Shown here in pieces: positions 45,433 to 56,900 of a DNA stretch of 64,000 nucleotides. The notes under the pieces are model-generated. The model made no database searches. It worked only from the letters and a program-made list of their open reading frames with translations, and was not told the origin of the DNA. Position 1 is the stretch's first letter; each line of letters opens with the position of its first letter. A program made the translations under genes and the position numbers. The DNA is taken from the NCBI GenBank assembly GCA_032988165.1, contig JANTQF010000012.1, positions 62,001 to 126,000 on the forward strand, written 5' to 3'. The stretch comes from Emmonsiellopsis sp. PD_33. Lineage: Eukaryota; Ascomycota; Eurotiomycetes; Onygenales; Ajellomycetaceae.

Positions 45433-46251
45433 ATGTCTTCACCTGCCTTCAAGATCTACATGACTAAGGCCCATGAGTGTTATCATCAGCTTGAGGGGCT
45501 CAAGAAGAAAGCATTTAAATGGGGTGAAGCTGACTACAAGGCACATCATGTTGCACTGAAGAAGCTATGTAAGGGAAATAAATAATAATGATCTATGGTA
45601 ATACTTATATATGAATTCAGCTAATCTGTGCTAGAAATGAGGCTGATGAGACTGGGCACAAGAAATTAGAAAAAAAGGTAGTGAAGTAACTAATATAGAA
45701 GTATTAGGATTAGAAGTGCTCTTAAAAATGATATGAAATGAAGATGGAGTAGAAAGAGGCTATGAAGAAGGCTGCTGAGAAGAAATGCTATTAAAAGTAG
45801 ATTAAGAAAATTCTGAAGTGTGAGATTAAAAAGCTCAAGCAGGTAAGAGTTCTAGTTATACTCTTTAGTAATACTCTTCTAATCTAATTAAATGAATTAG
45901 TAGATTTACAATGAGAAGAAGATTAAGAACCTCTTTCACTTCTGCATGCACATGATGATTCAGAACATTGAAGAGGCTATATTACTCTCTAGCTAAGTCA
46001 ATCTTCTTACTACTGAGGTTAATACTGATATAGCTGATCAGAAGATAGCTGATTTTGATGCTCAGGTTGATCTAGCCCATTATGAGGAGCTGCCTCTATC
46101 AGAGGAGATACTAAAGGATAAGTTTGAGGTTATTCTCACCTCTGATGAGGAGAAGAAGGAGGAGGAGAAGGAGAAGGAGGAGTAAATTATTAAGAATGAA
46201 GAGGTTGAGAAAGAGGAGAAGAAGAAGGATGAGAAGGATAAGTCTGAGTGA
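45433..46251 (+). pseudogene. Unrecognised Lys/Glu-rich ORF inside hAT element
   Basis: The frame begins MSSPAFKIYMTKAHECYHQL and has YHQLEGLKKKAFKWGEADYK. After probable introns (one is GTAAGA to TTAG at about 45845-45900) it continues with KEAMKKAAEKK, KNLFHFCMHMMIQNIEEAIL, DIADQKIADFDAQVDLAHYE and an acidic/Lys tail ending at 46251. The stops fit transitions. Coiled-coil-like heptads are likely in the Lys-rich part. The segment KKAFKWGEADYKAH resembles KKAYKAHITE of the divergent frame only weakly. Function unknown. Confidence 0.4.
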
Positions 46252-46730
46252 AAATTTTTTCTTTTAGTAAATAGTATAGTGAAGTTGATGATAAATAAAG
46301 AAGTTTAATTAGTTGAATTAAAATTTCCTACTCCTATTTTTAAATTGAGATTTCTACAATGAAAATGAGTAGTACACAGTGAAGATATATATATATAATA
46401 TCTATATACTCCCAGTGAGATATATTCATATTAACCATTTCTCACAATGTACAATCTATACTAAATAAATATTAAAACTCTCCTGATAACACTTTTTAGT
46501 AACAGTATATTGATATTTAATTCATATTTAATATGGATTTCAATGTTTATAGTATTAATATCTATATTTTAATAATTCTATTCTTCTTATTTGATGATGC
46601 ACTTCAACTCCTGAGATTAATCTTATTATATGTACTAGTATGATAAGAAAATTTCATTTCAACTATATAGTAGATTCATCTTAATTAATATCATCATTCA
46701 TCACTATTACCCCCCCTATTGGCATTAAAA

Positions 46731-49101
46731 ATGGATGATTCCATTGAAAACCTCCCTGAAATCACAGTTAAGGTAAAGAAATATATTGTGTATGAAGATT
46801 CATACTCTTAATGATTCTACACCTGATGAGTAACTACAGAATGCTATATATTCAGGCCAAAGAAGTAAATCATATGGAAAACCCCATCAACATTAAGATA
46901 ATGAGGAAAATGTTGGAAAAGCTTCCTATAGGTAGTAGAGAAGAAGACTGAGCAACCATATCTTTATTGCAAGCTCTGTAAAAGAATTCAATCACATTCA
47001 TTATAAACTGGGTATGGTCTGGGTGGGATTATCAAGCATCTTAACTCTGATGGATGTAACAGTAATTAAAAATCCTGAAATAATAATATCATATAGAGAC
47101 TGGTAAGAAGCATTTTATTCTTACTGCATGTAACACTTTCTGGTAATGCTAATGAGGCAATTTATTAAGAAAATGATGAAAAAACAACCCTGATTGGATT
47201 TCACTGCTGATGTTTTATCCTATATCCTAGATACCTTTTATGAATAGATACTGTACACCTATATCTCTCTGAACCTCCCTCTCTATGTAACTGAAAACAA
47301 TGAATTCTATATCCTTCTTTAGATGTTAAAATCATCAACAGCTGTTTCTTATTGAATGAGTCTTTAAAATGCACTTGATAGACACTATACAAATAATATA
47401 GAACAATTAGAATTAGAACTAAAGCAGTAAAGAAAGATCTCTCTGGCTGTAGATGCATGGACAAGTACTAATAACCTGGCATTTCTGAGTGTAATCTGTT
47501 ATTTCATTAATAATCAATGGGAGTATAAGGAGTAACTAATTGAATTTGAAGCCCTGATGAAAAGTCATACTGGAGAGTATTTTGCTGAAATCCTTATAGA
47601 TGTCATTTAGAATGATCACTGAGATATCCAATCTAATCTACTTGTAATTATCACAGATAATATTAAAAGTAATAGGACTATAATTTGCAGTTTGAAGGAG
47701 AGGTTGATTGCATATCAATAGGATGATAATTAGAGATATATTCCATGTATTATACATGTTGTTCAGCTGGTAGTGCAGGTATTAATTAGTGAGCTTAAGA
47801 TTGAGGCAGAACATGAGATAGTAGTAAGTTCTTTTAATGAGCAGGATATTATCTTGTAGAGTAAGATTTTATTTTCTATTACTCTTCATAAGATAATAAT
47901 ATTTGGTCATGCTCCTGCTATATTTAATTCTAAATACTAACATTAATGATACTCATATTAGATTCAATATATTATCATTGCCATCAGTACCTCCCTAAAA
48001 CAAGAGCAATGATTCTTTAATATCCAACATATAATAGCATCTATATCCACTACACAGTCCACTCTCCTTAAAATGATTCAGGATGTTAAGACATGATGAA
48101 GCTCAACATATAAAATAGCTATTTATGCACTTTAGCTTCAGAAATCAATTGATTACTGGGTAGAAAATTCTGGAAGAGAAAAGATTCAATCTTTAAAGCT
48201 CTCTACAACTAAATGGACTCAGTTGAAGCATGTTATTAATTTACTCTTTTTCTTTTATATAATAATTAAAGCTGTTTTATGGATGTGGACATCTATATTG
48301 CAGATAGCATGGTAGGTTTATAATAATTTATTTAACTATCTGAAGGATTGATTGGAAAAGAGTTATAGACATTCTTCTTAGGATGAGGCTATATAGAGAG
48401 CTATTAAGACTATAAAGGTAAAACTCTCTCTTTATTACAGTAAAACAGATCAGCACTTTGTAGATTTCTATGCTATTACAGCTGTACTGAATTCATCACT
48501 ACAAGTAAATACATACTTAGAGGATGATTGGATAAAGAAAGAACAGCAGACATATATTAATATTACCAAGAAGTATTATAATAAGACCTACTGGCAGTAT
48601 GAATCCTCAGACCCTGAACCTGGAGATAACATAGATATAGTAGAGGATGATTTCCAAATTGGTAATGCTTTTTGATAATGCTTTGCCATGCAGATGCACA
48701 GATATATACTAATAGTTGATTACATAGAATCTTAATGTATTAGTTGCAAATTAGAATAAGGCCAGGCTAGTTACTTATAGAACTAAGTTTGACTACTACC
48801 TTTATAATGGTGAAATAATCATCAAGCAGAAAATAATCCTTGAAATCTGAGCTATACTTAAACATACTTATTCAATGATTGCAAGGATGGTATAGGATGT
48901 TCTTGCAATCTTCCTGACAGATATTAGGATGAAATGGAAATTCAATTTGAGCTGAGACATATATCATTATTGTTATAGTAAATTACATGGGGAAATGATC
49001 AAGAAGATAATAATGATAAAATATGAGAAGAAGAAGAAAATTACTAATAATTTCAATAAGGATATTATAATCAAGGAGGAGGATGTACTTGTGAAATAAT
49101 A
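46731..49101 (+). pseudogene. hAT transposase, RIP-damaged
   Basis: The ATG at 46731 opens MDDSIENLPEITVK. A BED-type zinc finger is visible near 46965 (YCKLCKRIQSH and then GLGGIIKHLNSDGC). After a frame change, probably an intron or indel, the hAT core follows: LNLPLYVTENNEFYILLQML near 47265, then KISLAVDAWTSTNNLAFLSV and FINNQWEYKE near 47440-47540, the first part of the RNase H-like catalytic domain. A later segment KLSLYYSKTDQHFVDFYAIT near 48420 and a dimerisation-like end (MIARMV, FLTDIRMKWKFNL) complete it. Numerous stops show that this copy is inactive. Confidence 0.8.
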
Positions 49102-49526
49102 TGTATAATTTAATACATTATATAGGTGTATGGGTGGATTATGGGTGTGATTCTGCATGAAGGTATATAAAATATTCTATTTTATAATATTTTCTCATGA
49201 GTGTTACTAATTATTATTACCTTCTTCTCTATGATTATATAATCAAAATGGGACCAAATGGGACCAAGTTTAAATTCTAGTCACTTTTGGTCTCATTTAT
49301 ATTATGTTTTATATGGTCATTTTACATGATTTATTCTTTAAAATAGGTCATTTTTCCTGGTTACTTTCAAAATTTTGGTCATTTATTCTTATTTATCTCT
49401 TAAAAGTAGTCATTTTTTATATTTTAAATCTTTAAAGTCATATTTTATACTACCTTTTAGCACCAAATAGAACTAAAATCAAATTAAATTAACATGAAAA
49501 TTCCTAGTCTCAGCAGCCAGCCTACT

Positions 49527-49860
49527 AAACTCTATTACTAAAAAGATCTTTCACTAAAATATATGAATTTATAATTATGTGATCAAGATAGAGGAAATCA
49601 ATCTAATCTGGGAGAAGAAAGTAAGTGCACCTAGATGGTTTAAAATATAAGATAATATGAAGTTGGAGAAGATCTCAGTAATCATTATAAATATAATGAA
49701 ATAAGGCTTGATGAAATTAAGTATAGAAGGAGAGAAATAGAATAGAATCTTTCTTCAAGTAATAATACTAGTAGATAGCTAGTAGGAGTTAAAGGAGCTT
49801 TTATAATATTATGAAATTATAATTGAGTAATTAGTGATAATAGAATTATAATTGAAATTA
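49527..49860 (+). pseudogene. Third reading frame of Gypsy element C, 3' part
   Basis: Resumes where 43937 stopped and aligns with copy A at 1680-2036 (KEKIFH-, LEKI-VIII- and REE-type stretches). It ends near 49860-49915 in AT-rich DNA with stops. Both copies lose similarity to coding sequence at this point. Confidence 0.5.
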
Positions 49861-50889
49861 GTGAAAGATGTAGGCCTTATTAATAATATATTTTTAATAG
49901 TATATAAAATGAGTTTCTTAATAAATCTATTTACATATCTTTCTTATAATAATAAAATAATTAGTTCCTTTACCTATAACACATCCTATAGTCTTTAGTC
50001 TTATTAAATTTATTTATTTCTCAGTATATTAATTTCTTTCTTATTTCTTTAGTTTCTTTCCTATCTTTTTTGTTATTCTGATTCCACAAAGTATCATCTT
50101 TACTAGTTGATTGATTTTCTTATTATATTATATCTTCATTCTTTTAATTAGTCTAAGTATCTATCTAGATCTTTCATCTCCCTTCTCATCACAATGAATT
50201 AATTTTAAGGACTAGTAAAATCCACTAGGGGTCTATATTAAGTTCATATGATCATGATAATTTCTACCCTCTAATAGATGATATAGCTTATATAAAACAC
50301 ACTGTATCAAATTGTTATTTTCCTGGAGTTCAGCACTCTTAATCAAAATACTAAGAAACTTATTAACTAAATAATCCAACATTTAGAAGTAATAAACAGA
50401 AGAATCTTTACTCTTAGATAGCTTTTTCTTACTTAGCTTAAATCATCTGAAACTCCTTTCTCCAATTAAATTAAAATAAATAACTTTATCTTTTCATATT
50501 GTTATTCCAACTTCACTATCATTTATTTCATTTATATATTATTTCAGTTTCATCATTTTATTATAATATAAGTGTCCCAGACATCTACTATACTATCAAC
50601 AACTAAAATAGCACATATTATATGTACTTCCAATTAGATATATTAAAATAAAGGGAGGATCAATCAAGTTATAAGGATTAATTTACTCAGAACTTACTAA
50701 TAGATCTCAATGACATTAAACAATCTGATAGAGATATTAATAAAATGATAGAGTATAATTTCAATAGTGAGTTCTATTATGAGATATAAGATACAAGCTT
50801 TCCTCTATATATAGATTCTTAATGCTTAGTCTTTCTTCTCCATCTATTAAATCCATTCAATCTAATTGTATACTTAAGTGTTTATGTTT
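49861..50889 (+). other. Non-coding 3' region of element C
   Basis: Aligns with 2036-3330 of copy A, apart from a deletion of about 420 bases. No frame is maintained. CpG-void, AT-rich. Confidence 0.55.
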
Positions 50890-51157
50890 CTCAATTATTT
50901 TCCTTTACTATTCAGTTTATTATTCTTGTGTTTCTTCTATGTTATTGCTTTGAGAATGAACTAAAAGGCCAGGAAATGAGAAGAAGGCACTGTCAAGTAG
51001 ATAGCAATTTCCCCTAAATAGCTTATCTAGTATAATTACTTTTCTTTATCATCTAGTTTGTTATTCTTATGTTTTTTCTATATTATTACTTTGAGGATGA
51101 ACTAAAAGGTCAGAAGACAAGAAAAAGACATTGTTAAGTAGATAGTAGTTTCTTCTT
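50890..51157 (+). repeat. LTR remnant of element C with 141-bp-type repeat
   Basis: Two diverged units (TTCTTGTGTTTCTTCTATGT at 50923 and its mutated copy at 51063) match the LTR at 35730. The remainder of the LTR is cut off near 51157, where element D sequence begins. Confidence 0.6.
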
Positions 51158-51511
51158 ATAAAAGGCTACACTCTTATATTCTATATTTATAACTCACCTG
51201 AACTTCATCCAATCTCTGACTGCCCAATTGGATGCCTCCAATCAGGTCTTTATATAAATGTTTATCCACTTCAACCTCATATAATTCCCTTCTGTTTATA
51301 TCACATGATCTCATAATTCCTTTTCCTTTTTCCTTTCTTTCTCTAGTGATTATAATCTTGATTCTAGCATATAGCTCACACAATCTGCTTATTAGAGCAC
51401 ACCCATTACATTTTATAATTACTAGCTTGATCTCTTCTTAGAGATCCTTATTATATTCACTCTCTAAATATAATTTGCATGTATAGTAGATTCTTCTGAA
51501 TGCAACCTGCA

Positions 51512-51672
51512 TGTAATAAGAACACTGTGCATTATAAGATTCATAGAAAAAGGCTTGATTCTTCTAAGTCCTTGGGAGCTCCATGACATAGATGTCATCA
51601 GTTGGACTGACTAATCTAAGCTAAGGAGTATGAGTAAGAGGACATGAGGATGTACAGAGCTTCTACATAGCA
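51512..51672 (-). repeat. 3' LTR of chromovirus E
   Basis: 161 bases starting TGTAATAAGAACACTG and ending ACATAGCA on the plus strand. Differences from the other LTR are mainly transitions. Confidence 0.9.
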
Positions 51673-51734
51673 GGTACTGAGGTTTTGGTGAAAGTCTGCA
51701 TCCTCACTGATCTGCTGGTAATAAAACTAACTAA

Positions 51735-51930
51735 GCATCTCCACAGGTGGAGGAAAACTAACTAATTGTTGCAGTCATTATGATATCTCCAAGTGGAGGC
51801 ATGTCTTTGTTGAGGCAGAAAGAAACAAAGGGTATCTCCAAGTAGAGACATCTCTTTGTTAAGGTAGAAAGAAACAACAAGTAGCATCTCTAAGTGGAGG
51901 TATCTCTTCATTGAGGTAGAAAGAAAATAA
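51735..51930. repeat. About 50-bp tandem repeat next to the 3' LTR of element E
   Basis: Three and a half diverged units built around ATCTCCAAGTGGAGG and GAGGCAGAAAGAAAC, at about 51784, 51834 and 51886, with a partial one at 51737. Each unit contains a short palindrome (CTCCAAGTGGAG), so it could form a hairpin. Confidence 0.75.
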
Positions 51931-52196
51931 TAAAGGTTTTTTAGTATGAGGATTCTATCCTATTCTCTGTCCTATTCTCCTAGGAGCTTGTAAGGGCTCT
52001 TAATGACAGTTATTTCAGAATGACTGATCCATTATGATTGTAGCTTTTTAGCTTGTTTATTAGTAATATCATCATCTAACTGTTGTATTATGTTTTTGAC
52101 ATCTTCTGTGGTTATTCCAGGGGGAAAGATGATATGGTTGTTATGATGTCACTTATTCTGCAATAGATGGCTTTCCCACAGATGGGTCTTATTTTA

Positions 52197-53725
52197 CTAA
52201 TAAGATAGTATCTTGAAGTGCTCTGCTTTGGTGTGGTTCTTGTCATGCAGATATGCAGCTTGCATGGCATTTACTTCTTGCATTATGTCTGTTGCTTTCT
52301 TGTAGTTGTCATCTAAGTGAATGAACTTTTCCTGGATGTGCTGGCCTAAAGAATCACAGTATTCCCACTCTGGTATAGGTGTTTTAAGATGCAGATAGAC
52401 AGGCTCATTTGTATTATGAATTTTAGTGACATTATAGGTCTTGAGATCTACTACTTGCTTTAATGGAGCACTGTCAATAGTCATGCTGATGCAGGTCTTC
52501 TGAGCTTGAGGTTCAACATAGGTGGGTGGGCAGTCTGGAGCTGATCCCTGGAAGTCCCAGCTCTTCTCTAGGTTGATGTGGATTTTGAGGAAGGAGAATT
52601 GAAGAGTATTTTCTGATTCAAAAATGATGAGACCCTTAATCTCTTTATCTCTATTCTGATGATGATGTTGTTCTACTTTAAATAAAATATTATAGTTCTC
52701 AAGTGAATCTGCTGTGACTTTTCCAAGGTGGTCTTCATCCAGCTTCTTATGTGCTAATTTAATTAATAAGGGCAAGTTTTCTATGGTGAGAATCTGGTCT
52801 GCTATCATATCTTTAATGATAAGAATGCTGACAATGATCTTTACTTCTAGCAGGGAAACTCTTTCATTCTTATGTATCTTATTGAGGATTAATTTAAATT
52901 AAAAGTCATTTAGGTCTTCTCTGCTGTCTTATTCTAGAGCTATTCTACCTTAATCACTATTGTCACTACTATCATCTCCTTATTCCTCATAATTACTTTT
53001 AAATAGGTCTTCCATATTCTCATCATCATCATCTACAAATAGATCATTTCACTCTTTCTGTTTACATAGAGACTGGCATTTCTGTGAGGATTCCAGTGTC
53101 AGCTGTTAGATTATAGCTTTAAGGTAGTTAGCTAGTGTCTGTAGGTCACTGTTCTTACATCCTCTATGTTCTCCTCACTGTCCTTATGCCATGTTGTCAC
53201 AGGTGTGTGGTATGTCCAATATATTATAGTCAGGACAGATAGCCTTAATGATTGTTCTGATGCAGGAGAAGCAGTACTCTTACTAGATATTTCAGAGTAG
53301 CTGTGTCAGCCTTTTGCCTATAACCTTAAATTCTGTTGGTGATACATTACAGCTATAATTTATTTCTTGTCTGTCTGCTGCTGCAATGTAGTATAGTAGT
53401 TATAGATATAGGAAAACCCAGTATGCTATCTATTATAGCTGTAAAATTTGGTAGATTTACTCTTGTTCATCCTCATCTATGATGTTGAGGATCTGATTGC
53501 TGTATGGCTCTTATATGTATGAAGATAATTTACTTATATTTAGAAGCTAGTAATTATAGGTAGCTAGCTAAAAGAACTTATCTGTCATCTGCAGTATGAA
53601 TATGTCATAACTTATTTATTAATATGAGTAATAGGGGTTGGTCTGAGAGTTCTATATGTCTGTTCTATGCAAAGTGTTATTATAGTGAATAAGGGGTAGA
53701 TATTATATATTCATGGTGAATCTAT
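52197..53725 (-). pseudogene. Extra ORF downstream of the chromodomain in element E
   Basis: One frame reads from about 53725 to TAG/TAA at 52197, about 500 codons, without frameshift. The last 204 codons (52808-52197) have no stop at all; about 20 stops lie upstream, all transition-type. Visible features: Tyr/Leu-rich N-terminal part, a Cys motif EYCFSCIRTIIKAICPDYN, HRGCKNSDLQTLANYLKA, a Cys pair KCQSLCKQKE, an acidic run VDDDDENMEDLF, and a soluble C-terminal domain with LGKVTADSLENYNILFKVEQ, CPPTYVEPQAQKTC and EFVHLDD-like FIHLDDNYKKATDIMQEV. No membrane anchor or envelope feature. I do not recognise it. Confidence 0.6.
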
Positions 53726-53929
53726 CACTATAGTAACATTATTGGTATTAGGGAAGTAGTAGTATATGAGTGAGTTTAGTGGCATATTTCTATCTCTTAT
53801 AATTCTAGATGCTTGATGCTATGGAGAATCCATACTTTATATTATATGTACTTGTAATAAAAATAGGGTTGCTTTGTTGCTTAGCTCTTTAGTTGCCTCT
53901 TAAAGACTCTAGACTAATGGGTTTTCTTA
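53726..53929 (-). other. Spacer between chromodomain and extra ORF
   Basis: Short segment with no maintained frame between the end of pol and the extra ORF. Confidence 0.4.
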
Positions 53930-56900
53930 AATTACTCAATTAATTTCTTTAATCCTTCAGCTTTTATCTTATTCACCCATTAATTGTTCTTCAGCCCATA
54001 GCCCTTCCATCATAGTAGGTACTGGGTTTTGCTGCATGATGTCCTCTTTACTATTATCTTTTCAACTTTATATGTAGGATTTTTGCTGGTTGCTGCTGGT
54101 TTAACTGGCAAGGATTCTAGATGTTAACATTTATAGGGGTTTCTTTACTGAGGGAGAGGTTCAAGCATCATTACACTTATAACTGGATGAATCTTCATTG
54201 TGTGTGGTAGTTCTAGCTTATATATAAGTAACTCTATTTACTTGAGTATCCTGAATGGTCCAGCAAATTAATTATTATATTTATATGAAATCTTTGCAGC
54301 TGATATCTCATATCCCTTGTGTAAGTGAAGGAGTACTCTATCCTCTATCTGGAAACTCCATAGTGTATGCTTCTGATCATAATAGTCCTTGACTATTATA
54401 GCTGCCTTGTTGAGTGCTAGGATTATGTCTTATTGAATATGGAAGCATGGCACTGTAGGTATTATCATTAATGCTAAGATAGATGAGTTGATAGTGATTC
54501 TATATATAACCTTGTAGGCTAAGTATCTCATTGATGTGAATTTAGCTGCATTGAGATGAAAGGCAATTATTAGTAGTATTTATAGCCAGTTATATGAGTT
54601 TCTCATTACTGTGATAGTGTGTTATAGAGCAATTTATATGATTTGATTTGTCCTCTTACTCTACTCATCTATTTGTAGATGGTATGTGGTGGAATAGAGG
54701 AGTTTAACCTTGAGATACTTGAAGAGATTCTACTATAGATTGCTGAGAAACTTGGGGTCTCTATCTGAAATAATCCTGCATAGGATTCCCTAGTTGGCTA
54801 GCAGTAGATAATTAAGTAGGGCTTTTGCCCAGTTCTCTACATCAAAGTTGGATCACCCAGAGATGATTATAATCTATTTGAAGAACTTACATGTAATAGA
54901 CATTGCTGTGTCACATTTGCCATCTGGCAATGCAAGTATAAAGTTAATAGTTATCATGTCATGTAGTATATTCATAGTTTGTATGGGTTAGTACTATCTG
55001 TGAGGCTTATACTATGATGTCTAGTTGACTTAACAGCTGAGGCAGTACTTAATATATTTCTGTAGCTCTATCATATAGTGGCATATTATCATATCTTGCA
55101 GATTTCCTAAGGTTTAATTGAATCCTAAGTGGTTGGGGGTGTGAGCCAGGCTGAAGATTTCTTTATGTAGAGCTCTTGAGATTACCAGGTGCTTTATCTT
55201 GTCACATGTGTAGTATAGGATGCTATCAGTTAGCTCATATGGGAGTTTGAATGGCTCTTTAGCTGCATTGTTCCTTTTGAGAATCTTCATGATATGAGAT
55301 AGCTTGATATCTTTAGAATATCTATCCTTAAGGTGTCTTCAGAAATCATTGAACATTTCAACTAGAGTCTTTATATAGTTGCCATCAGTGGTAATGTTGT
55401 CATTTCCCCTCATATAAGTGAGATATGTGTTCTGTATTTCCTCCAGTGGCTTATTCATGTCCATTGTTGTCTTGTTCCTGCTGGGCAGGCAGGACAGTAC
55501 ATCTAGTATAAGGTGTAGTTGCTTAGGTTTATATATCACTTTGATGTAAAACTATTATAGATATGCACCTACCTGGACTAACTGTAGATTCTAGTGGTCT
55601 GTTGCTGTCATTCTCAGGTGTGTAGCTTTAAGTATCCCTAATATCAGTTTGTAATTGGTGTAGATGACAGTATGCTTCATTGAGGCTTTCATCAGGTGCT
55701 GTACCTTACAGACTACCTATATTAAGTAGGTAATTTTAAGCTTAGTAGGCTAGTAATAGTTCTTGACAGGGGTGAGAGTCTTACTGAGAAATAGGATTGA
55801 TTTGACTAGTCTTTATGATAGAGGTATCATATAGTCTACTGTCTTTAATGCTGGCCAGCTATCTTTAACATGAAATACCATGACACTGAATCCTTACTCA
55901 ACTGATACATCTATATTAATGAATAATACCCACTAGTTGTTGGTATATACTAGAAAGGGTCAGATGCAGAAAATCTTCTATATTATTTTAAAAGCTATAT
56001 ATTTTATGGTTGTTCCATCTATCTTCATCACTACAGTGTAGACTGTGCACTTAGTGCCTATTATCAGTTCAGTTTTGAGTAATTCTATCTTTTATTTCTG
56101 TAGTGAGTCTGTGATGTGGGCATACTATAGGATGTACTGGCATAGCCAGCTGATCAATCCTAGATATTTCTCAAGGTACACTAGCTTTATAGGGAACTCT
56201 ATTTCAGCAAGTGCCTTGAGCTTCTCTTTGTTAATGGATAAACCTAGGCCTGATATGTGCTGACCTAAGAGGTGTATGGAGGAAAATCTAATGTAAGTTT
56301 TCTTTAGATTAAGCACTATCCCTAGGTCTTATAGTTGCTGAAAGAGCTTATGTAAGTAGATAATATGATGTTTCCATGTCTGTAAATATACTACTAGGTC
56401 ATTGATATAAACTCACATAAATTCCTTAAGGTCTACAAGGTGCCTATCAATCTGTCATTAAATGTATGGTACTAAGTTGATATATTCTATTATTACAACA
56501 TTAAAGATCTTCTGTCCTTAATGCATAATGACCACCATCTTAATCCTATTATCTAAGTAGGAATGCTAGTAGTAGAAAAAACTCATTACATTTCCTATTA
56601 TAATATATTATACTTCTTTCAATCCATGCAGAATATCTATCTATAGTGAGGCTAAATATATGTTAGGCTCTATAGCTTTATTAAGGGTTTGAAGGTCTAC
56701 TACAACTCATCTTTTTTTCATAGGTTTTCCTTTATGATACATTGTCTGCCATACCATAAATATTAGGTAGACTGAGTGAGTATGAGTCCTTACTCAGCTC
56801 ATCCTTCCTTGTGAGTGTAGCTTATTAAATGTGTTGTCTATATATTTGCAGTCCTCTAGACCTACTAAATATATTTTTACTGTCTTAGGTAGAGTAGCTT

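Larger units (their letters stand above)
43938..49526 (+). mobile_element. hAT-superfamily DNA transposon inserted in element C
   Basis: The insertion interrupts sequence that is continuous in copy A around 1680. The string ACTAAACTCTA is present at both ends; the 8-base form AAACTCTA (43930-43937 and 49527-49534) fits the target duplication of hAT elements. A hAT transposase with a BED-type finger lies at about 46731-49101. Two further reading frames lie on its left. Terminal inverted repeats are not clear, probably because of mutation, but motifs of the type GGGACCAAATGGGACT occur in both orientations near both ends (44134-44195, 49247-49305). Confidence 0.75.
35641..51157 (+). mobile_element. 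Ty3/Gypsy element C (gag-pol plus third ORF), carrying a nested hAT element
   Basis: LTR-like start (35641 to about 36068), gag and pol (about 36300-42110), an octamer array (42248-42297), a third reading frame (42470 to about 49850, interrupted by a hAT insertion at 43938-49526), non-coding DNA, and an LTR remnant with the 141-bp repeat (50890-51157). The joining of pol and third frame into one element is inferred: copy A shows the third frame followed by an LTR end that equals the start of C. I could find no CpG. All genes are dead through transitions. Confidence 0.65.
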
